DNA of 64,000 bases from Streptomyces huiliensis (GCF_020037025.1 NZ_JAIQLH010000004.1:62001-126000), one strand, 5' to 3'; shown: positions 13,564-24,158, counted from the stretch's first letter. Notes: generated from the letters alone by a model not told the origin. Program-made: numbers and translations.

Positions 13564-14829
13564 CTACAGCGTGCCCAGCTTGATGATCGACAGGAGGGCG
13601 ACCAGCTGGATCGCGGACGCGCCGAGCGCCTTCGGCCAGGGGAGGTCGTGCGACTTGCTCACCATCGAGGTGAACAGGTAGCCCGCCAGCAGCCAGGTGG
13701 CCCAGCCGAGCAGCTGCACGACCGGGTTGTCGCCGCCCAGGAAGACCGCGAGGACCAGCCGCGGGGCGTCCGTGAGCGACATGATGAGCAGGGACAGGCC
13801 TATGGTCGGCTGCCACAGGCCGTCGCCCCCCAGCTGCCGGGCCAGGGTGTGGGTCACCGCGCCGAGGATCAGCCCGGAGACGAGCACGATCACACCGGCG
13901 ATCAGGACCAGCGGGATGCTGTTGGCGAACGTCGCGTTCAGCACGTCCTCGCGGGCCTTGTCGAACCCGAAGACCGCGAGCAGGCCGTAGACGAAGGTGA
14001 CGAGCAGCGCGGGGACCCACATCGGGTGGTCGCGCATCCGCCAGAAGGTGGCGGACGGGCGCAGCACGAGGCCGGTCAGGAGCTCCTTCCAGTGCAGCTT
14101 GGGGCCGGGCGGGGGGCCGTTGTACGGCTGGGGGTCGCCGTAACCGTCGTCCCCGTAGCCGTCGTCGTCTCCGTAACCGTCGTCGTAGGGGGCGCCGCCG
14201 CCCTGGGGCGGGTACGCGTCCGGGGCCTCCCCGAGGCCGAACTGCTGGGTGCTGCCCTGCCGGTTGCCCGGATATCCGCCCTGGCCCGCGCCCTGGCCCG
14301 GACCGCCGGGGCCGGGGGGCGGGGGCGGGGTCGCGGGGACGTAGGGGTCGTACGACGGGTCGGGGCGCCGGCCGGGGGCGCCCTGTGAGGGGTACGGCTG
14401 CCCGGGCCCGTGGCCCTGACCGTGGCCCTGGCCCTGGCCCTGACCGTGGCCTGGGTAGGGCTGCCCGCCCTGACCGCCCTGACCGCCCTGCCCGCCGTTC
14501 CCCCCGTGACCGCCGTAGGCCGGCCCTCCGTACGTCTGCTGCCCGCCGTAGGACGGCCCCGGGCCCTGCGGGGGCCGGGGGTGCGACGGCTCGCCGCCGA
14601 AGTACTCCGGCTCGTCCCGGCCGGCGGGCGGGACGCCCTGTCCCCCCTGTCCCCCTTGCCACTGCTGTCCCTGCCAACCGCCGGGCGCACCGGGGGCGTG
14701 CCCCGCCGCCCCGCCGGGCGCACCGTACGGGGCACCCCCGTAGGGGGCCTGCTGCCCGGGGTGTCGTGCTTGTCGTGCGGCGTTGCCCTCTTCCGAGCCC
14801 TGCCCGCGTCCCATCCTGAATCCAGCCAC
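13564..14829 (-). CDS. Yip1-family membrane protein with Gly/Gln/Pro-rich N-terminus
   Basis: 421 residues if started at GTG 14829 (VAGFRMGRGQG), which matches the N-terminus I recall for streptomycete homologues. The frame stays open to ATG 14910, whose AGGGG abuts the codon. The first 235 residues are low-complexity, with Gly-Gly-Gln, Pro-Tyr-Gly and Gly-Tyr-Gly-Asp runs encoded by 6- and 9-bp repeats, and are likely disordered in the cytoplasm. The last 175 residues hold about five membrane helices typical of Yip1/YIPF proteins. Function is unknown; membrane scaffolding or trafficking-like roles are speculation. Confidence 0.75.
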   Translation of the reverse strand: MAGFRMGRGQGSEEGNAARQARHPGQQAPYGGAPYGAPGGAAGHAPGAPGGWQGQQWQGGQGGQGVPPAGRDEPEYFGGEPSHPRPPQGPGPSYGGQQTYGGPAYGGHGGNGGQGGQGGQGGQPYPGHGQGQGQGHGQGHGPGQPYPSQGAPGRRPDPSYDPYVPATPPPPPGPGGPGQGAGQGGYPGNRQGSTQQFGLGEAPDAYPPQGGGAPYDDGYGDDDGYGDDGYGDPQPYNGPPPGPKLHWKELLTGLVLRPSATFWRMRDHPMWVPALLVTFVYGLLAVFGFDKAREDVLNATFANSIPLVLIAGVIVLVSGLILGAVTHTLARQLGGDGLWQPTIGLSLLIMSLTDAPRLVLAVFLGGDNPVVQLLGWATWLLAGYLFTSMVSKSHDLPWPKALGASAIQLVALLSIIKLGTL

Positions 14830-14964
14830 GCCTTCGAACGTACCCGCTCCCGGGAAGCGGTGGTGAGGGGGCGGGGGCGCAGGGGCTTCCTTGCTGCTGA
14901 GCTGTGACATCCCCTAGGGGAAAGACCCGGGAGAAGGCGGGGTTTCAAGGGTGCGGACCACCCC

Positions 14965-15468
14965 TCAGCGTCCGCCCGCGCCCTGCGCCGCCGCCACGTT
15001 GTCGATCATCCGGCGGAGCACCCGCAGCGCCCCCACGTACTCCTCGTCCGTGATGCCCTCGTGGATCTCCGCCCGCATCCGGTCGACCAGCTCCTTGGCA
15101 CGGGCCTTGGCGGCCCGCCCGGCGTCCGTCAGCCGGAGCGCGCCCTGTTCGTCGGCCGTCAGCCAGCCGCGGGCGAGCAGGCTGTCGGCCGCCCGCCCTA
15201 TCTCGTCCGGCTGGACGCCGATGGTGCCGCCGAGGCGCTCGACCAGCTCGGCCCGGCTCCGTCCGGAAGGACCGGCGCCCGCCACCTGGTTGAGGATCCA
15301 CCACTGGGGCTGGGCGAGGTCGACGCCCGCCATCCCGTTCCGGATGTGCCGGATGACGGCGTCGTGGGCCACGCCGCTCCAGTAGCCGATGGGCTGGGCG
15401 GCGAGGGCGGCGAAGTCGTCGGGGGTGGCCGGGTCGGCGGGCTTCACGGAGGCGGTCCGGTTCGTCAT
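14965..15468 (-). CDS. MarR-family transcriptional regulator
   Basis: 167 residues with the winged-helix core of MarR proteins: a dimer helix at about 22-45 (PIGYWSGVAHDAVIRHI), a recognition region around ELVERLGGTIGVQPDEIGRA and a wing at LTADEQGALRLTDAGR. Family members repress genes for efflux or catabolism and release DNA on ligand binding. It is followed leftward by the Yip1 gene (136 bp) and preceded by a Uma2 gene (52 bp) on the same strand. No clear palindrome was found at its start. The target is not evident. Confidence 0.87.
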   Translation of the reverse strand: MTNRTASVKPADPATPDDFAALAAQPIGYWSGVAHDAVIRHIRNGMAGVDLAQPQWWILNQVAGAGPSGRSRAELVERLGGTIGVQPDEIGRAADSLLARGWLTADEQGALRLTDAGRAAKARAKELVDRMRAEIHEGITDEEYVGALRVLRRMIDNVAAAQGAGGR

Positions 15469-15520
15469 GGGGACGACGCTAGGACCTCGACCGCGGTTGA
15501 GATCAAGGACCTGTCAACCG

Positions 15521-16075
15521 CTACGAGTGGTACCGCGGGAACTCGGAGGTGTCGACGGTCCATTCGCCCACGGGCACCTCGTCGCCGAAGACGTAATCGT
15601 GCCGACCGCGGTAGCACCGCTGCCCGTCGGCCCCCGGCCCGGGGTCGGACATGACGGTGACGGTGCCCTTGCGCGGGTCGACCAAGAGGTACAGGGGGAT
15701 GCCCAGGGCGGGATAGTCGCGCGCCTTCTGGGCGTAGTCGTTCGCGTGGTTGGACGGCGAGACGATCTCCGCGGCGACTTCCAGGTCCCTGGGGTGGAAG
15801 GGCCCGGGGGTGTCCATCGCCGGCTCCGGGAGGACGACCAGGTCGGGCCGGCGGAGGATGCCGAGTGCCGGATCCTCCACGTCTCCGCCGGTGTGGGCGA
15901 CGAGGTCGTCCGGAAGCTGCCGGTCGAGCTGCCGCCGCAGCCGCATGGCCACGAGTTCGTGCGTGCCGGACGGGCTCATCATCATGACGATGGTGCCGTC
16001 CGAGATCTCGACCTTGCCGGCGTCGGGCAGAGCGGACAGCTCGTCCGCGATGGCGCGCATCCGTGCGTAATCCAT
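15521..16075 (-). CDS. Uma2-family putative PD-(D/E)XK endonuclease (DUF820)
   Basis: 184 residues of the Uma2/DUF820 family, restriction-endonuclease-fold proteins that are highly expanded in Streptomyces and cyanobacteria and have no settled function. The conserved pieces are present: GTHELVAMRLRRQL near the N-terminus, the core RRPDLVVLPE (about 73-82), the catalytic-like DLEVAAEIVSPSN (about 96-108) and GIPLYLLVDPRKGTVTV (about 124-140). The D...E-x-V arrangement resembles PD-(D/E)XK. A second copy is at 27511-28095. No toxin/antitoxin partner or methylase adjoins it. Expression with MarR is possible since both face left. Confidence 0.85.
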   Translation of the reverse strand: MDYARMRAIADELSALPDAGKVEISDGTIVMMMSPSGTHELVAMRLRRQLDRQLPDDLVAHTGGDVEDPALGILRRPDLVVLPEPAMDTPGPFHPRDLEVAAEIVSPSNHANDYAQKARDYPALGIPLYLLVDPRKGTVTVMSDPGPGADGQRCYRGRHDYVFGDEVPVGEWTVDTSEFPRYHS

Positions 16076-16160
16076 GATCCGGCTCCTGCCGAGTGCGTGC
16101 TGCGAGCGCTGACGGTGTCATCGTCCCACGCCCCTCCGACAACGGCCGGGCGCCGGGAAC

Positions 16161-16205
16161 GACGACGGCCGGGCCCCGCGATCACCGCGAGTCCCGGCCG
16201 TCGTC
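16161..16205 (-). terminator. Hairpin downstream of the EtfD-like gene
   Basis: Thirteen-base arms (GACGACGGCCGGG at 16161-16173 and complement at 16193-16205), 27 bp past the stop of the leftward Fe-S oxidoreductase gene. Confidence 0.75.
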
Positions 16206-16231
16206 ACCGCACGGGTGGCGTACTGGTGGCG

Positions 16232-18502
16232 CTACTTCACCGGCTCCGGATCCGGCTCCGGCGCGGCAGCCGTCTCGCCGTCGCCCTCCGGCTCCACCGG
16301 CGTCCTCACCGACTCCAGCAGCAGCTGGGCGACGTCCACGACCTGGATGGACTCCTTGGCCTTGCCGTCGTTCTTCTTGCCGTTGACCGAGTCGGTCAGC
16401 ATGACGAGGCAGAAGGGGCAGGCGGTGGAGACGATGTCCGGGTTGAGGGACAGCGCCTCGTCCACGCGCTCGTTGTTGATGCGCTTGCCGATGCGCTCCT
16501 CCATCCACATGCGCGCGCCGCCGGCGCCACAGCAGAAGCCGCGCTCCTTGTGGCGGTGCATCTCCTCGTTCCGCAGGCCCGGCACCTTGGCGATGATCTC
16601 GCGCGGCGGCGTGTACACCTTGTTGTGCCGGCCCAGGTAGCACGGGTCGTGGTAGGTGATCAGGCCCTCGACCGGGGTGACCGGGACCAGCTTCCCCTCG
16701 TCCACGAGGTGCTGGAGCAGCTGCGTGTGGTGGATGACCTCGTACTCGCCGCCGAGCTGCGGGTACTCGTTGGCGATGGTGTTGAAGCAGTGCGGGCAGG
16801 TCGCGACGATCTTCTTCTTCGACTTCTCGACCTTGACGCCCTCTTCGGCATCCTCACCGAAGGCCATGTTGAGCATCTCGACGTTCTGCTGGCCGAGCTG
16901 CTGGAAGAGGAACTCGTTGCCCAGCCGGCGCGCGGAGTCGCCGGTGCACGCCTCGTCGCCGCCCATGATGGCGAACTTCACGCCCGCCATGTGCAGCAGC
17001 TCCGCGAACGCCTTGGTGGTCTTCTTGGCGCGGTCCTCCAGGGCGCCGGCGCAGCCGACCCAGTAGAGGTAGTCGACCTCGGTGAGGTCCTCGATGTCCT
17101 TGCCGACGACCGGGACCTCGAAGTCGACCTCCTTGGTCCACGCCAGGCGCTGCTTCTTGGCGAGGCCCCAGGGGTTGCCCTTCTTCTCCAGGTTCTTGAG
17201 CATCGTGCCCGCCTCGGACGGGAACGAGGACTCGATCATCACCTGGTAGCGGCGCATGTCGACGATGTGGTCGACGTGCTCGATGTCCACCGGGCACTGC
17301 TCGACGCACGCGCCGCAGGTGGTGCAGGACCAGAGGACGTCCGGGTCGATGACGCCGTTCTCTTCGAGGGTCCCGATCAGCGGGCGCTCGGCCTCCGCCA
17401 GGGCGGCGGCCGGAACGTCCTTCAGCTGCTCCTCGGTGGCCTTCTCGTTGCCCTCCATGTCCTTGCCGCCGCCCGCGAGCAGGTACGGCGCCTTGGCGTG
17501 CGCGTGGTCGCGCAGCGACATGATGAGCAGCTTCGGGGAGAGCGGCTTGCCGGTGTTCCAGGCGGGGCACTGCGACTGGCAGCGGCCGCACTCGGTGCAG
17601 GTGGAGAAGTCGAGGATGCCCTTCCAGGAGAACTCCTCGACCTTGGAGACGCCGAAGACGTCGTCCTCGCCCGGGTCCTCGAAGTCGATCGGCTTGCCGC
17701 CGCTCGTCATCGGCTGCAGCGCGCCCAGGGCGACGTCGCCGCTCGCCTCACGCTTGAACCAGATGTTCGGGAAGGCCAGGAAGCGGTGCCAGGCGACGCC
17801 CATGTCCGTCTTCAGGGAGACCGTGATCATCCAGATGAAGGAGGTCGCGATCTTCAGGCCCGCGAAGAAGTAGGTGAGGTTCTGGAGCGTGGAGACGTCC
17901 ATCCCCTCCAGCCACGAGACGACCGGGTACGAGACGAAGAACGACGCCTCGTAGCCGTCCACGTGGTGCTGGGCGCCCTCCAGCGCGTGCAGCATGAAGA
18001 TGCAGACGCCGACGATGAGGATGACGGACTCGACGAAGTACGCCTGGCCGGTGTTGGAGCCGGCGAAGCGGGACTTGCGGCCCGGCTTGTCCGGCCGGTT
18101 CAGCTGCCGGATGACGATCAGCGTCAGGATGCCGAGCGCGGTCATCGTGCCGAGGAACTCGACGAAGACGTTGTACGGCGCCCAGTCGCCGATGATCGGC
18201 AGGATCCAGTCGGCCTGGAAGAGCTGGCCGATGGCGTTGACGATCGTCAGCAGCAGGGAGAAGAAGCCCACCGCCACGAACCAGTGCGCGACGCCGACGA
18301 TGCCCCAGCGGTTCATCCGGGTGTGGCCGAGGAACTCCTTGACCACCGTCACCGTGCGGCGTGCCGGGTCGTCGGTCCGGGTGCCGGCCGGCACGGGCTG
18401 ACCGAGCCGCATGTGGCGGTAGATCTGCAGGATGGCGCGGCCGAACAGTGCGAAGCCGACCGCGATGAGTACCAGCGACACGATGATCGCGGCGAGTTGC
18501 AT
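16232..18502 (-). CDS. Membrane Fe-S oxidoreductase, EtfD-like (ETF:menaquinone oxidoreductase)
   Basis: 756 residues. The N-terminal third has about six helices resembling the NarI/heterodisulfide-reductase cytochrome b-type domain. Two ferredoxin-type 4Fe-4S clusters follow: CTECGRCQSQCP (302-313) and CTTCGACVEQCP (393-404). The C-terminal half has two CCG modules (CPHCFNTI, DPCYLGRHN, CCGAGGARMW, CPFCLVML), typical of HdrB/GlpC-like non-cubane clusters. The layout matches mycobacterial Rv0338c (EtfD), which takes electrons from fatty-acid beta-oxidation via ETF to menaquinone. The tail is acidic and Pro-rich. It is divergent from dnaK, with a 283-bp shared promoter region. Confidence 0.88.
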   Translation of the reverse strand: MQLAAIIVSLVLIAVGFALFGRAILQIYRHMRLGQPVPAGTRTDDPARRTVTVVKEFLGHTRMNRWGIVGVAHWFVAVGFFSLLLTIVNAIGQLFQADWILPIIGDWAPYNVFVEFLGTMTALGILTLIVIRQLNRPDKPGRKSRFAGSNTGQAYFVESVILIVGVCIFMLHALEGAQHHVDGYEASFFVSYPVVSWLEGMDVSTLQNLTYFFAGLKIATSFIWMITVSLKTDMGVAWHRFLAFPNIWFKREASGDVALGALQPMTSGGKPIDFEDPGEDDVFGVSKVEEFSWKGILDFSTCTECGRCQSQCPAWNTGKPLSPKLLIMSLRDHAHAKAPYLLAGGGKDMEGNEKATEEQLKDVPAAALAEAERPLIGTLEENGVIDPDVLWSCTTCGACVEQCPVDIEHVDHIVDMRRYQVMIESSFPSEAGTMLKNLEKKGNPWGLAKKQRLAWTKEVDFEVPVVGKDIEDLTEVDYLYWVGCAGALEDRAKKTTKAFAELLHMAGVKFAIMGGDEACTGDSARRLGNEFLFQQLGQQNVEMLNMAFGEDAEEGVKVEKSKKKIVATCPHCFNTIANEYPQLGGEYEVIHHTQLLQHLVDEGKLVPVTPVEGLITYHDPCYLGRHNKVYTPPREIIAKVPGLRNEEMHRHKERGFCCGAGGARMWMEERIGKRINNERVDEALSLNPDIVSTACPFCLVMLTDSVNGKKNDGKAKESIQVVDVAQLLLESVRTPVEPEGDGETAAAPEPDPEPVK

Positions 18503-18694
18503 GGGATGGCTCCTCGGGCCTGCGAGAGCGGGTTTGCGGGGATTACTACTCGGTAACTTATCCAGTCCGTACGAGACTACTCACTCTCGCGCCCGCGATA
18601 TACCCGCAGCGCCGGTGATCTGCGTCGCGCGGGCGGCGTGCGGGCCGCGACTGCCTCGCCGTCGCGAAGCATTGCGGATAAGACCCGCATAAGA

Positions 18695-18715
18695 GTTGAG
18701 TCGGCTTGACTCAGC
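18695..18715 (+). promoter_or_regulatory. HAIR operator 1 (HspR site) upstream of dnaK
   Basis: GTTGAGT-N7-ACTCAGC, close to the HspR consensus CTTGAGT-N7-ACTCAAG, lies 71-91 bp before the dnaK start. HspR represses the operon, with DnaK as co-repressor in Streptomyces. Confidence 0.8.
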
Positions 18716-18746
18716 TCCGTTGACAGTCCGCCATCCGTGTTGCACC

Positions 18747-18767
18747 CTTGAGCCTGTTCCACTCAAG
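18747..18767 (+). promoter_or_regulatory. HAIR operator 2 (HspR site) upstream of dnaK
   Basis: CTTGAGC-N7-ACTCAAG matches the HspR consensus at 13 of 14 arm bases and sits 19-39 bp before the dnaK ATG. The ribosome site CTGGAGGAA follows directly, so repression here would also mask the leader. Confidence 0.92.
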
Positions 18768-18785
18768 TCAGCTGGAGGAATCGAC

Positions 18786-20653
<1,868 letters not shown>

Positions 20654-20657
<4 letters not shown>

Positions 20658-21289
20658 CGGAGGAGACCCCGGGCTTCGACGAAAAGCCTGAAGGCACTCC
20701 CTCCGACAAGCCGGCCGACGAGAAGGGCGCCGGTCCCGCCGACAAGGCGGGCCCGGCCCCGGCCGGCGAGGAGCTGGTCGAGGTGGGCCTCCAGGCGCAG
20801 CTGGACCAGGCCCAGGCCGCGCTCAACGAGCGCACCGCGGACCTCCAGCGGCTCCAGGCGGAGTACCAGAACTACCGCCGGCGCGTCGAGCGCGACCGGG
20901 TGCAGGTCAAGGAGGTCGCCGTCGCGAACCTCCTGTCAGAGCTGCTCCCCACGCTCGACGACATCGGCCGCGCCCGTGACCACGGCGAGCTCGTCGGCGG
21001 CTTCAAGTCCGTCGCCGAGTCCCTGGAGACGGTCGTGGCGAAGATGGGCCTCCAGCAGTTCGGCAAGGAGGGCGAGCCCTTCGACCCGCTGATCCACGAG
21101 GCCCTGATGCACAGCTACGCGCCCGACGTCACCGAGACGACGTGCGTGCAGATCCTGCAGCCGGGGTATCGCATCGGCGAGCGCACGATCCGCCCCGCGC
21201 GGGTCGCCGTCGCCGAGCCGCAGCCGGGCGTCCAGGGCAAGGCCGAGGGCGAGTCGGACGAGGAGAGCGGTGGCCCGGACGAGGGCTGA
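20654..21289 (+). CDS. grpE: Nucleotide exchange factor GrpE
   Basis: 211 residues. An acidic, Pro/Lys-rich disordered N-terminus (about 1-45) leads to a long dimerising coiled coil ([20 protein letters not shown], then [16 protein letters not shown]). The beta domain follows with the GrpE signature around [11 protein letters not shown] and the conserved [19 protein letters not shown]. It releases ADP from DnaK. The GTG start overlaps the dnaK stop by four bases, so translation is coupled. The C-terminus ends in an acidic tail. A 105-bp repeat-bearing spacer separates it from dnaJ. Confidence 0.96.
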
Positions 21290-21309
21290 CGCGATGACGC
21301 GGGGCACTG

Positions 21310-21378
21310 ACCGTACGCACCGCAAGCACCGCGCACACCGTACGCACCGCATGGGTCGTACACACCGTACGTACCGGG
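21310..21378 (+). repeat. 27-bp imperfect tandem repeat in the grpE-dnaJ spacer
   Basis: ACCGTACGCACCGCA-type blocks begin at 21310, 21337 and 21364, an exact 27-bp period, with CACCGC sub-repeats between. They fill most of the 105-bp spacer in an otherwise tightly overlapped operon. The last unit ends just before the dnaJ ribosome site (GGGAGGAGG). Confidence 0.75.
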
Positions 21379-21394
21379 AGGAGGGACGCCGGGG

Positions 21395-22567
21395 ATGAGT
21401 ACCAAGGACTTCGTGGAGAAGGACTACTACAAGGTCCTCGGCGTGCCCAAGGACGCGGCCGAGGCCGACATCAAGAAGGCGTACCGAAAGCTCGCCCGAG
21501 AGTTCCACCCGGACGCCAACAAGGGCGACGCCTCGGCCGAGGAGCGGTTCAAGGAGATCTCCGAGGCGTACGACGTCCTCGCGGATCCCAAGCGCCGCAA
21601 GGAGTATGACGAGGCGCGGGCCCTGTTCGGCAACGGCGGCTTCCGGCCCGGTCCCGGCGGCGCCGGCGGCTCCTTCAACTTCGACCTGGGCGACCTCTTC
21701 GGGGGTGCCCAGGGCGGGGCGGGGGCCGGCGGCTTCGGCGGCGGCCTCGGTGACGTCTTCGGCGGCCTGTTCAACCGCGGCGGCGGCACTACGCGCACCC
21801 AGCCGCGTCGCGGCCAGGACATCGAGTCCGAGGTGACGCTCAGCTTCACCGAGGCGGTGGACGGGGCCACGGTCCCGCTGCGGATGTCCTCCTCGGCGGC
21901 CTGCAAGGCGTGTTCCGGCACCGGCGACAAGGCCGGCACCCCGCGGGTCTGCCCGACCTGCGTGGGCACCGGCCAGGTGTCGCGCGGCAGCGGCGGCGGC
22001 TTCTCGCTGACCGACCCCTGCCCCGACTGCAAGGGCCGCGGGCTGATCCCCGAGAACCCCTGCGACGTCTGCAAGGGCAGCGGCCGGGCCACGTCCTCCC
22101 GCACCATGCAGGTCCGGATCCCGGCGGGCGTCTCCGACGGCCAGCGGATCCGGCTGCGCGGCAAGGGGGCGCCGGGCGAGCGGGGCGGGCCCAACGGCGA
22201 CCTGTACGTCGTGGTCCACGTCGGCACCCACCCGGTCTTCGGACGCAAGGGCGACAACCTCACCGTCACCGTGCCCGTCACCTTCCCGGAGGCGGCACTG
22301 GGCGGCGAGGTGAAGGTGCCCACCCTCGGCGGACCGCCGGTCACCCTGCGGATCCCGCCGGGCACGCCCAACGGGCTCACCATGCGGGCCCGCGGCAAGG
22401 GCGCGGTGCGCAAGGACGGCACCCGCGGCGACCTGCTGGTCACCGTGGAGGTCGTGGTTCCCAAGGATCTCGACGACAAGGCCAGGGACGCCCTGGAGGC
22501 CTTCCGCGACGCCACGGCGGGTGAGGACCCGCGCGCGGAGCTGTTCCGGGCGGCGAAGGGAGAGTGA
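21395..22567 (+). CDS. dnaJ: Co-chaperone DnaJ (type I)
   Basis: 390 residues with all type I domains. The J domain (about 10-75) carries HPD in REFHPDANKG, which stimulates the DnaK ATPase. A Gly/Phe-rich linker follows (about 80-135). The zinc-finger domain has four CxxCxGxG motifs (CKACSGTG, CPTCVGTG, CPDCKGRG, CDVCKGSG), and the C-terminal beta domains bind substrate. ATG 21395 is preceded by GGGAGGAGGGACG. The stop overlaps the hspR start as GTGA. The position in dnaK-grpE-dnaJ-hspR identifies the heat-inducible DnaJ1 of actinomycetes. Confidence 0.97.
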   Translation: MSTKDFVEKDYYKVLGVPKDAAEADIKKAYRKLAREFHPDANKGDASAEERFKEISEAYDVLADPKRRKEYDEARALFGNGGFRPGPGGAGGSFNFDLGDLFGGAQGGAGAGGFGGGLGDVFGGLFNRGGGTTRTQPRRGQDIESEVTLSFTEAVDGATVPLRMSSSAACKACSGTGDKAGTPRVCPTCVGTGQVSRGSGGGFSLTDPCPDCKGRGLIPENPCDVCKGSGRATSSRTMQVRIPAGVSDGQRIRLRGKGAPGERGGPNGDLYVVVHVGTHPVFGRKGDNLTVTVPVTFPEAALGGEVKVPTLGGPPVTLRIPPGTPNGLTMRARGKGAVRKDGTRGDLLVTVEVVVPKDLDDKARDALEAFRDATAGEDPRAELFRAAKGE

Positions 22568-23043
22568 CCGCGATGAACGGTGACGGCCGCACCCGTCGGC
22601 GCTTCGAACCCGCTCAGCCGTACGAGCTGACCGATGAGTCGCCCGTGTACGTCATCTCGGTCGCGGCTCAGCTCTCGGGCCTGCACCCGCAGACCCTGCG
22701 CCAGTACGACCGCCTCGGCCTGGTCTCGCCCGACCGCACGGCCGGGCGCGGCCGCCGGTACTCGGCCCGTGACATCGAACTGCTCCGGCAGGTGCAGCAG
22801 TTGTCGCAGGACGAGGGCATCAACCTGGCCGGCATCAAGCGCATCATCGAACTGGAGAACCAGGTCGCCGCGCTGTCGGCCCGGGTCGCGGAGCTCCAGG
22901 CGGTCGTCGACGGCGCCGCCGCCGCGATGCAGCAGCGCGAGGCGGCGGTGCACGCTTCGTACCGGCGGGACCTGGTCCCGTACCAGGAGGTGCAGCAGGC
23001 GAGCGCGCTGGTCGTCTGGCGGCCGCCGAAGCGGGATCGCTGA
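22564..23043 (+). CDS. hspR: Heat-shock repressor HspR (MerR family)
   Basis: 159 residues. The MerR-type winged helix (about 28-75) includes VYVISVAAQLSGLHPQTL and RQYDRLGLVSPDRT, followed by a coiled-coil dimerisation helix (about 88-125: IKRIIELENQVAALSARVAE). The tail VVWRPPKRDR is typical of HspR. It represses its own operon and clpB by binding HAIR palindromes, with DnaK as co-repressor, and is relieved on heat shock. The GTG start overlaps the dnaJ stop, so the repressor is made last in the operon. Three HAIR sites in this window (18695, 18747, 28210) are its predicted targets. Confidence 0.96.
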   Translation: MTAMNGDGRTRRRFEPAQPYELTDESPVYVISVAAQLSGLHPQTLRQYDRLGLVSPDRTAGRGRRYSARDIELLRQVQQLSQDEGINLAGIKRIIELENQVAALSARVAELQAVVDGAAAAMQQREAAVHASYRRDLVPYQEVQQASALVVWRPPKRDR

Positions 23044-23090
23044 CCGCTGGTTCGCTCTTCTGATCCGTTCTTCTGATCCGTTCTTCGCCG

Positions 23091-23125
23091 AGAGGCTCGT
23101 CCCCGTGAGGGGGCGGGCCTCTTTT
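23091..23125 (+). terminator. Rho-independent terminator of the dnaK operon
   Basis: AGAGGC...GCCTCT arms with an inner CCCC-GTGA-GGGG stem are followed by TTTT. It lies 48 bp past the hspR stop. A duplicated 13-bp TTCTTCTGATCCG-type repeat (23055-23080) fills the gap between. Confidence 0.8.
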
Positions 23126-23204
23126 GTATGGAGGAAACGATTCTCCACAGGGGGTTTTCCACAGGCGTGGCGAAGACCGCCGGAGGTCGTCACACTCAGT
23201 GAAC

Positions 23205-24158
23205 ATGAGCGCGAAAAGGTGCGGTGAGTCACGGAAGTTCGCGGCGGTGGCCGCGTTGGCGGAGGAGCAGGGCGGGGTCGTGGCCCTGTCCCAGGCGGAG
23301 CGGCTGGGTTGGTCGCGGGGCGCGCTGCGGCGGCGACTGCGCAAGGAGGGCTGGCAGCCCGTGCGCCCGGGGGCGTACGCGACGCCCGGGCGGCCGGCCG
23401 GGCTGGTGGCGCACCTGTGGGCGCGGCAGCTGGCCCGGCCGGAGCTGGTGGTGAGCCACTGGTCGGCGGCGCTGGTGCACGGGATCGAACGGCGGGTGGA
23501 GCGGCCCGAGTTCATCGCCCGGGCCGGCGGGCGGGAAGTACACCGCCTTCCCCTGCGGCCGGACGAGGTGACGCTCCGCGCGGGGCTGGCGGTGACGACG
23601 GTCCCGCGCACCCTGGCCGACCTTTTACGGGCGGGGCCGCGGGACGACGCGCTGGTGGCGGTCGAATCCGCGGTGAGCCGCCGGCCCGACGGCGAGCGGG
23701 GCACGCGCGGGCCGCTGACGGTCCTCGACGCCGTCCGGGACGCGGTGGGCGACGGCGCGGGGATGCGTGGGGCGAGACGGGCGCTGGACTGGCTGGCCCT
23801 CGCCGACGAGCGGGCGGGCTCCCCGGCGGAGACGATCGCCCGGCTGCGGATGAACGACGCGGGCCTGCACCCGGAGCCCCAGGCCGAGTTGCCGCTCTCC
23901 GGCGGGCGCCGGGTGTACCCCGACTTCTTCTTCAGGGACCGGGGACTGGTGGTGGAGATCGAGGGCTACGCCTGGCACGGCGACCGGGCCCGCCACCAGC
24001 GGGACGTCGCCCGCTACAACGAGCTGACGCGCTGCCCGGCGGTGCGGCGGGTGCTGCGGTTCACGGCCGACGACGTGTTCCACCGGCCGGTGTCGCTGGT
24101 ACGGACGGTGCGGCGGGCGCTGGAGCCCAGTCCGGCGGCGTGGGGGCTCGCTTCGTAG
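23205..24158 (+). CDS. AbiEi-antitoxin-domain protein fused to DUF559/Vsr-like endonuclease domain
   Basis: 317 residues. The N-terminus (about 5-70) is the winged helix of type IV antitoxins of the AbiEi family (ALAEEQGGVVALSQAERLGW, GALRRRLRKEGW, PVRPGAYA). The C-terminus (about 225-300) resembles DUF559/very-short-patch-repair-like nucleases: PQAELPLSGGRRVYPDFFF, then VVEIEGYAWHG and VLRFTADDV, giving the D...E-x-E pattern of PD-(D/E)XK folds. No AbiEii nucleotidyltransferase toxin adjoins it, so it is an orphan. It contains a TTA leucine codon at 23625, so translation probably needs the developmental bldA tRNA. GTG 23199 is an alternative start nearer GGAGGT. Confidence 0.72.
   Translation: MSAKRCGESRKFAAVAALAEEQGGVVALSQAERLGWSRGALRRRLRKEGWQPVRPGAYATPGRPAGLVAHLWARQLARPELVVSHWSAALVHGIERRVERPEFIARAGGREVHRLPLRPDEVTLRAGLAVTTVPRTLADLLRAGPRDDALVAVESAVSRRPDGERGTRGPLTVLDAVRDAVGDGAGMRGARRALDWLALADERAGSPAETIARLRMNDAGLHPEPQAELPLSGGRRVYPDFFFRDRGLVVEIEGYAWHGDRARHQRDVARYNELTRCPAVRRVLRFTADDVFHRPVSLVRTVRRALEPSPAAWGLAS

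Noticed and set aside
15389-18556. 1055-codon open frame on the plus strand
   Set aside because: Antisense to the EtfD-like and Uma2 genes, whose Fe-S and nuclease motifs are clear. The translated product is low-complexity without any family.
23205-24158. Complete type IV (AbiE) toxin-antitoxin system
   Set aside because: Only the AbiEi-type domain is present; the downstream gene is on the other strand and is SnoaL-like, not a nucleotidyltransferase toxin.
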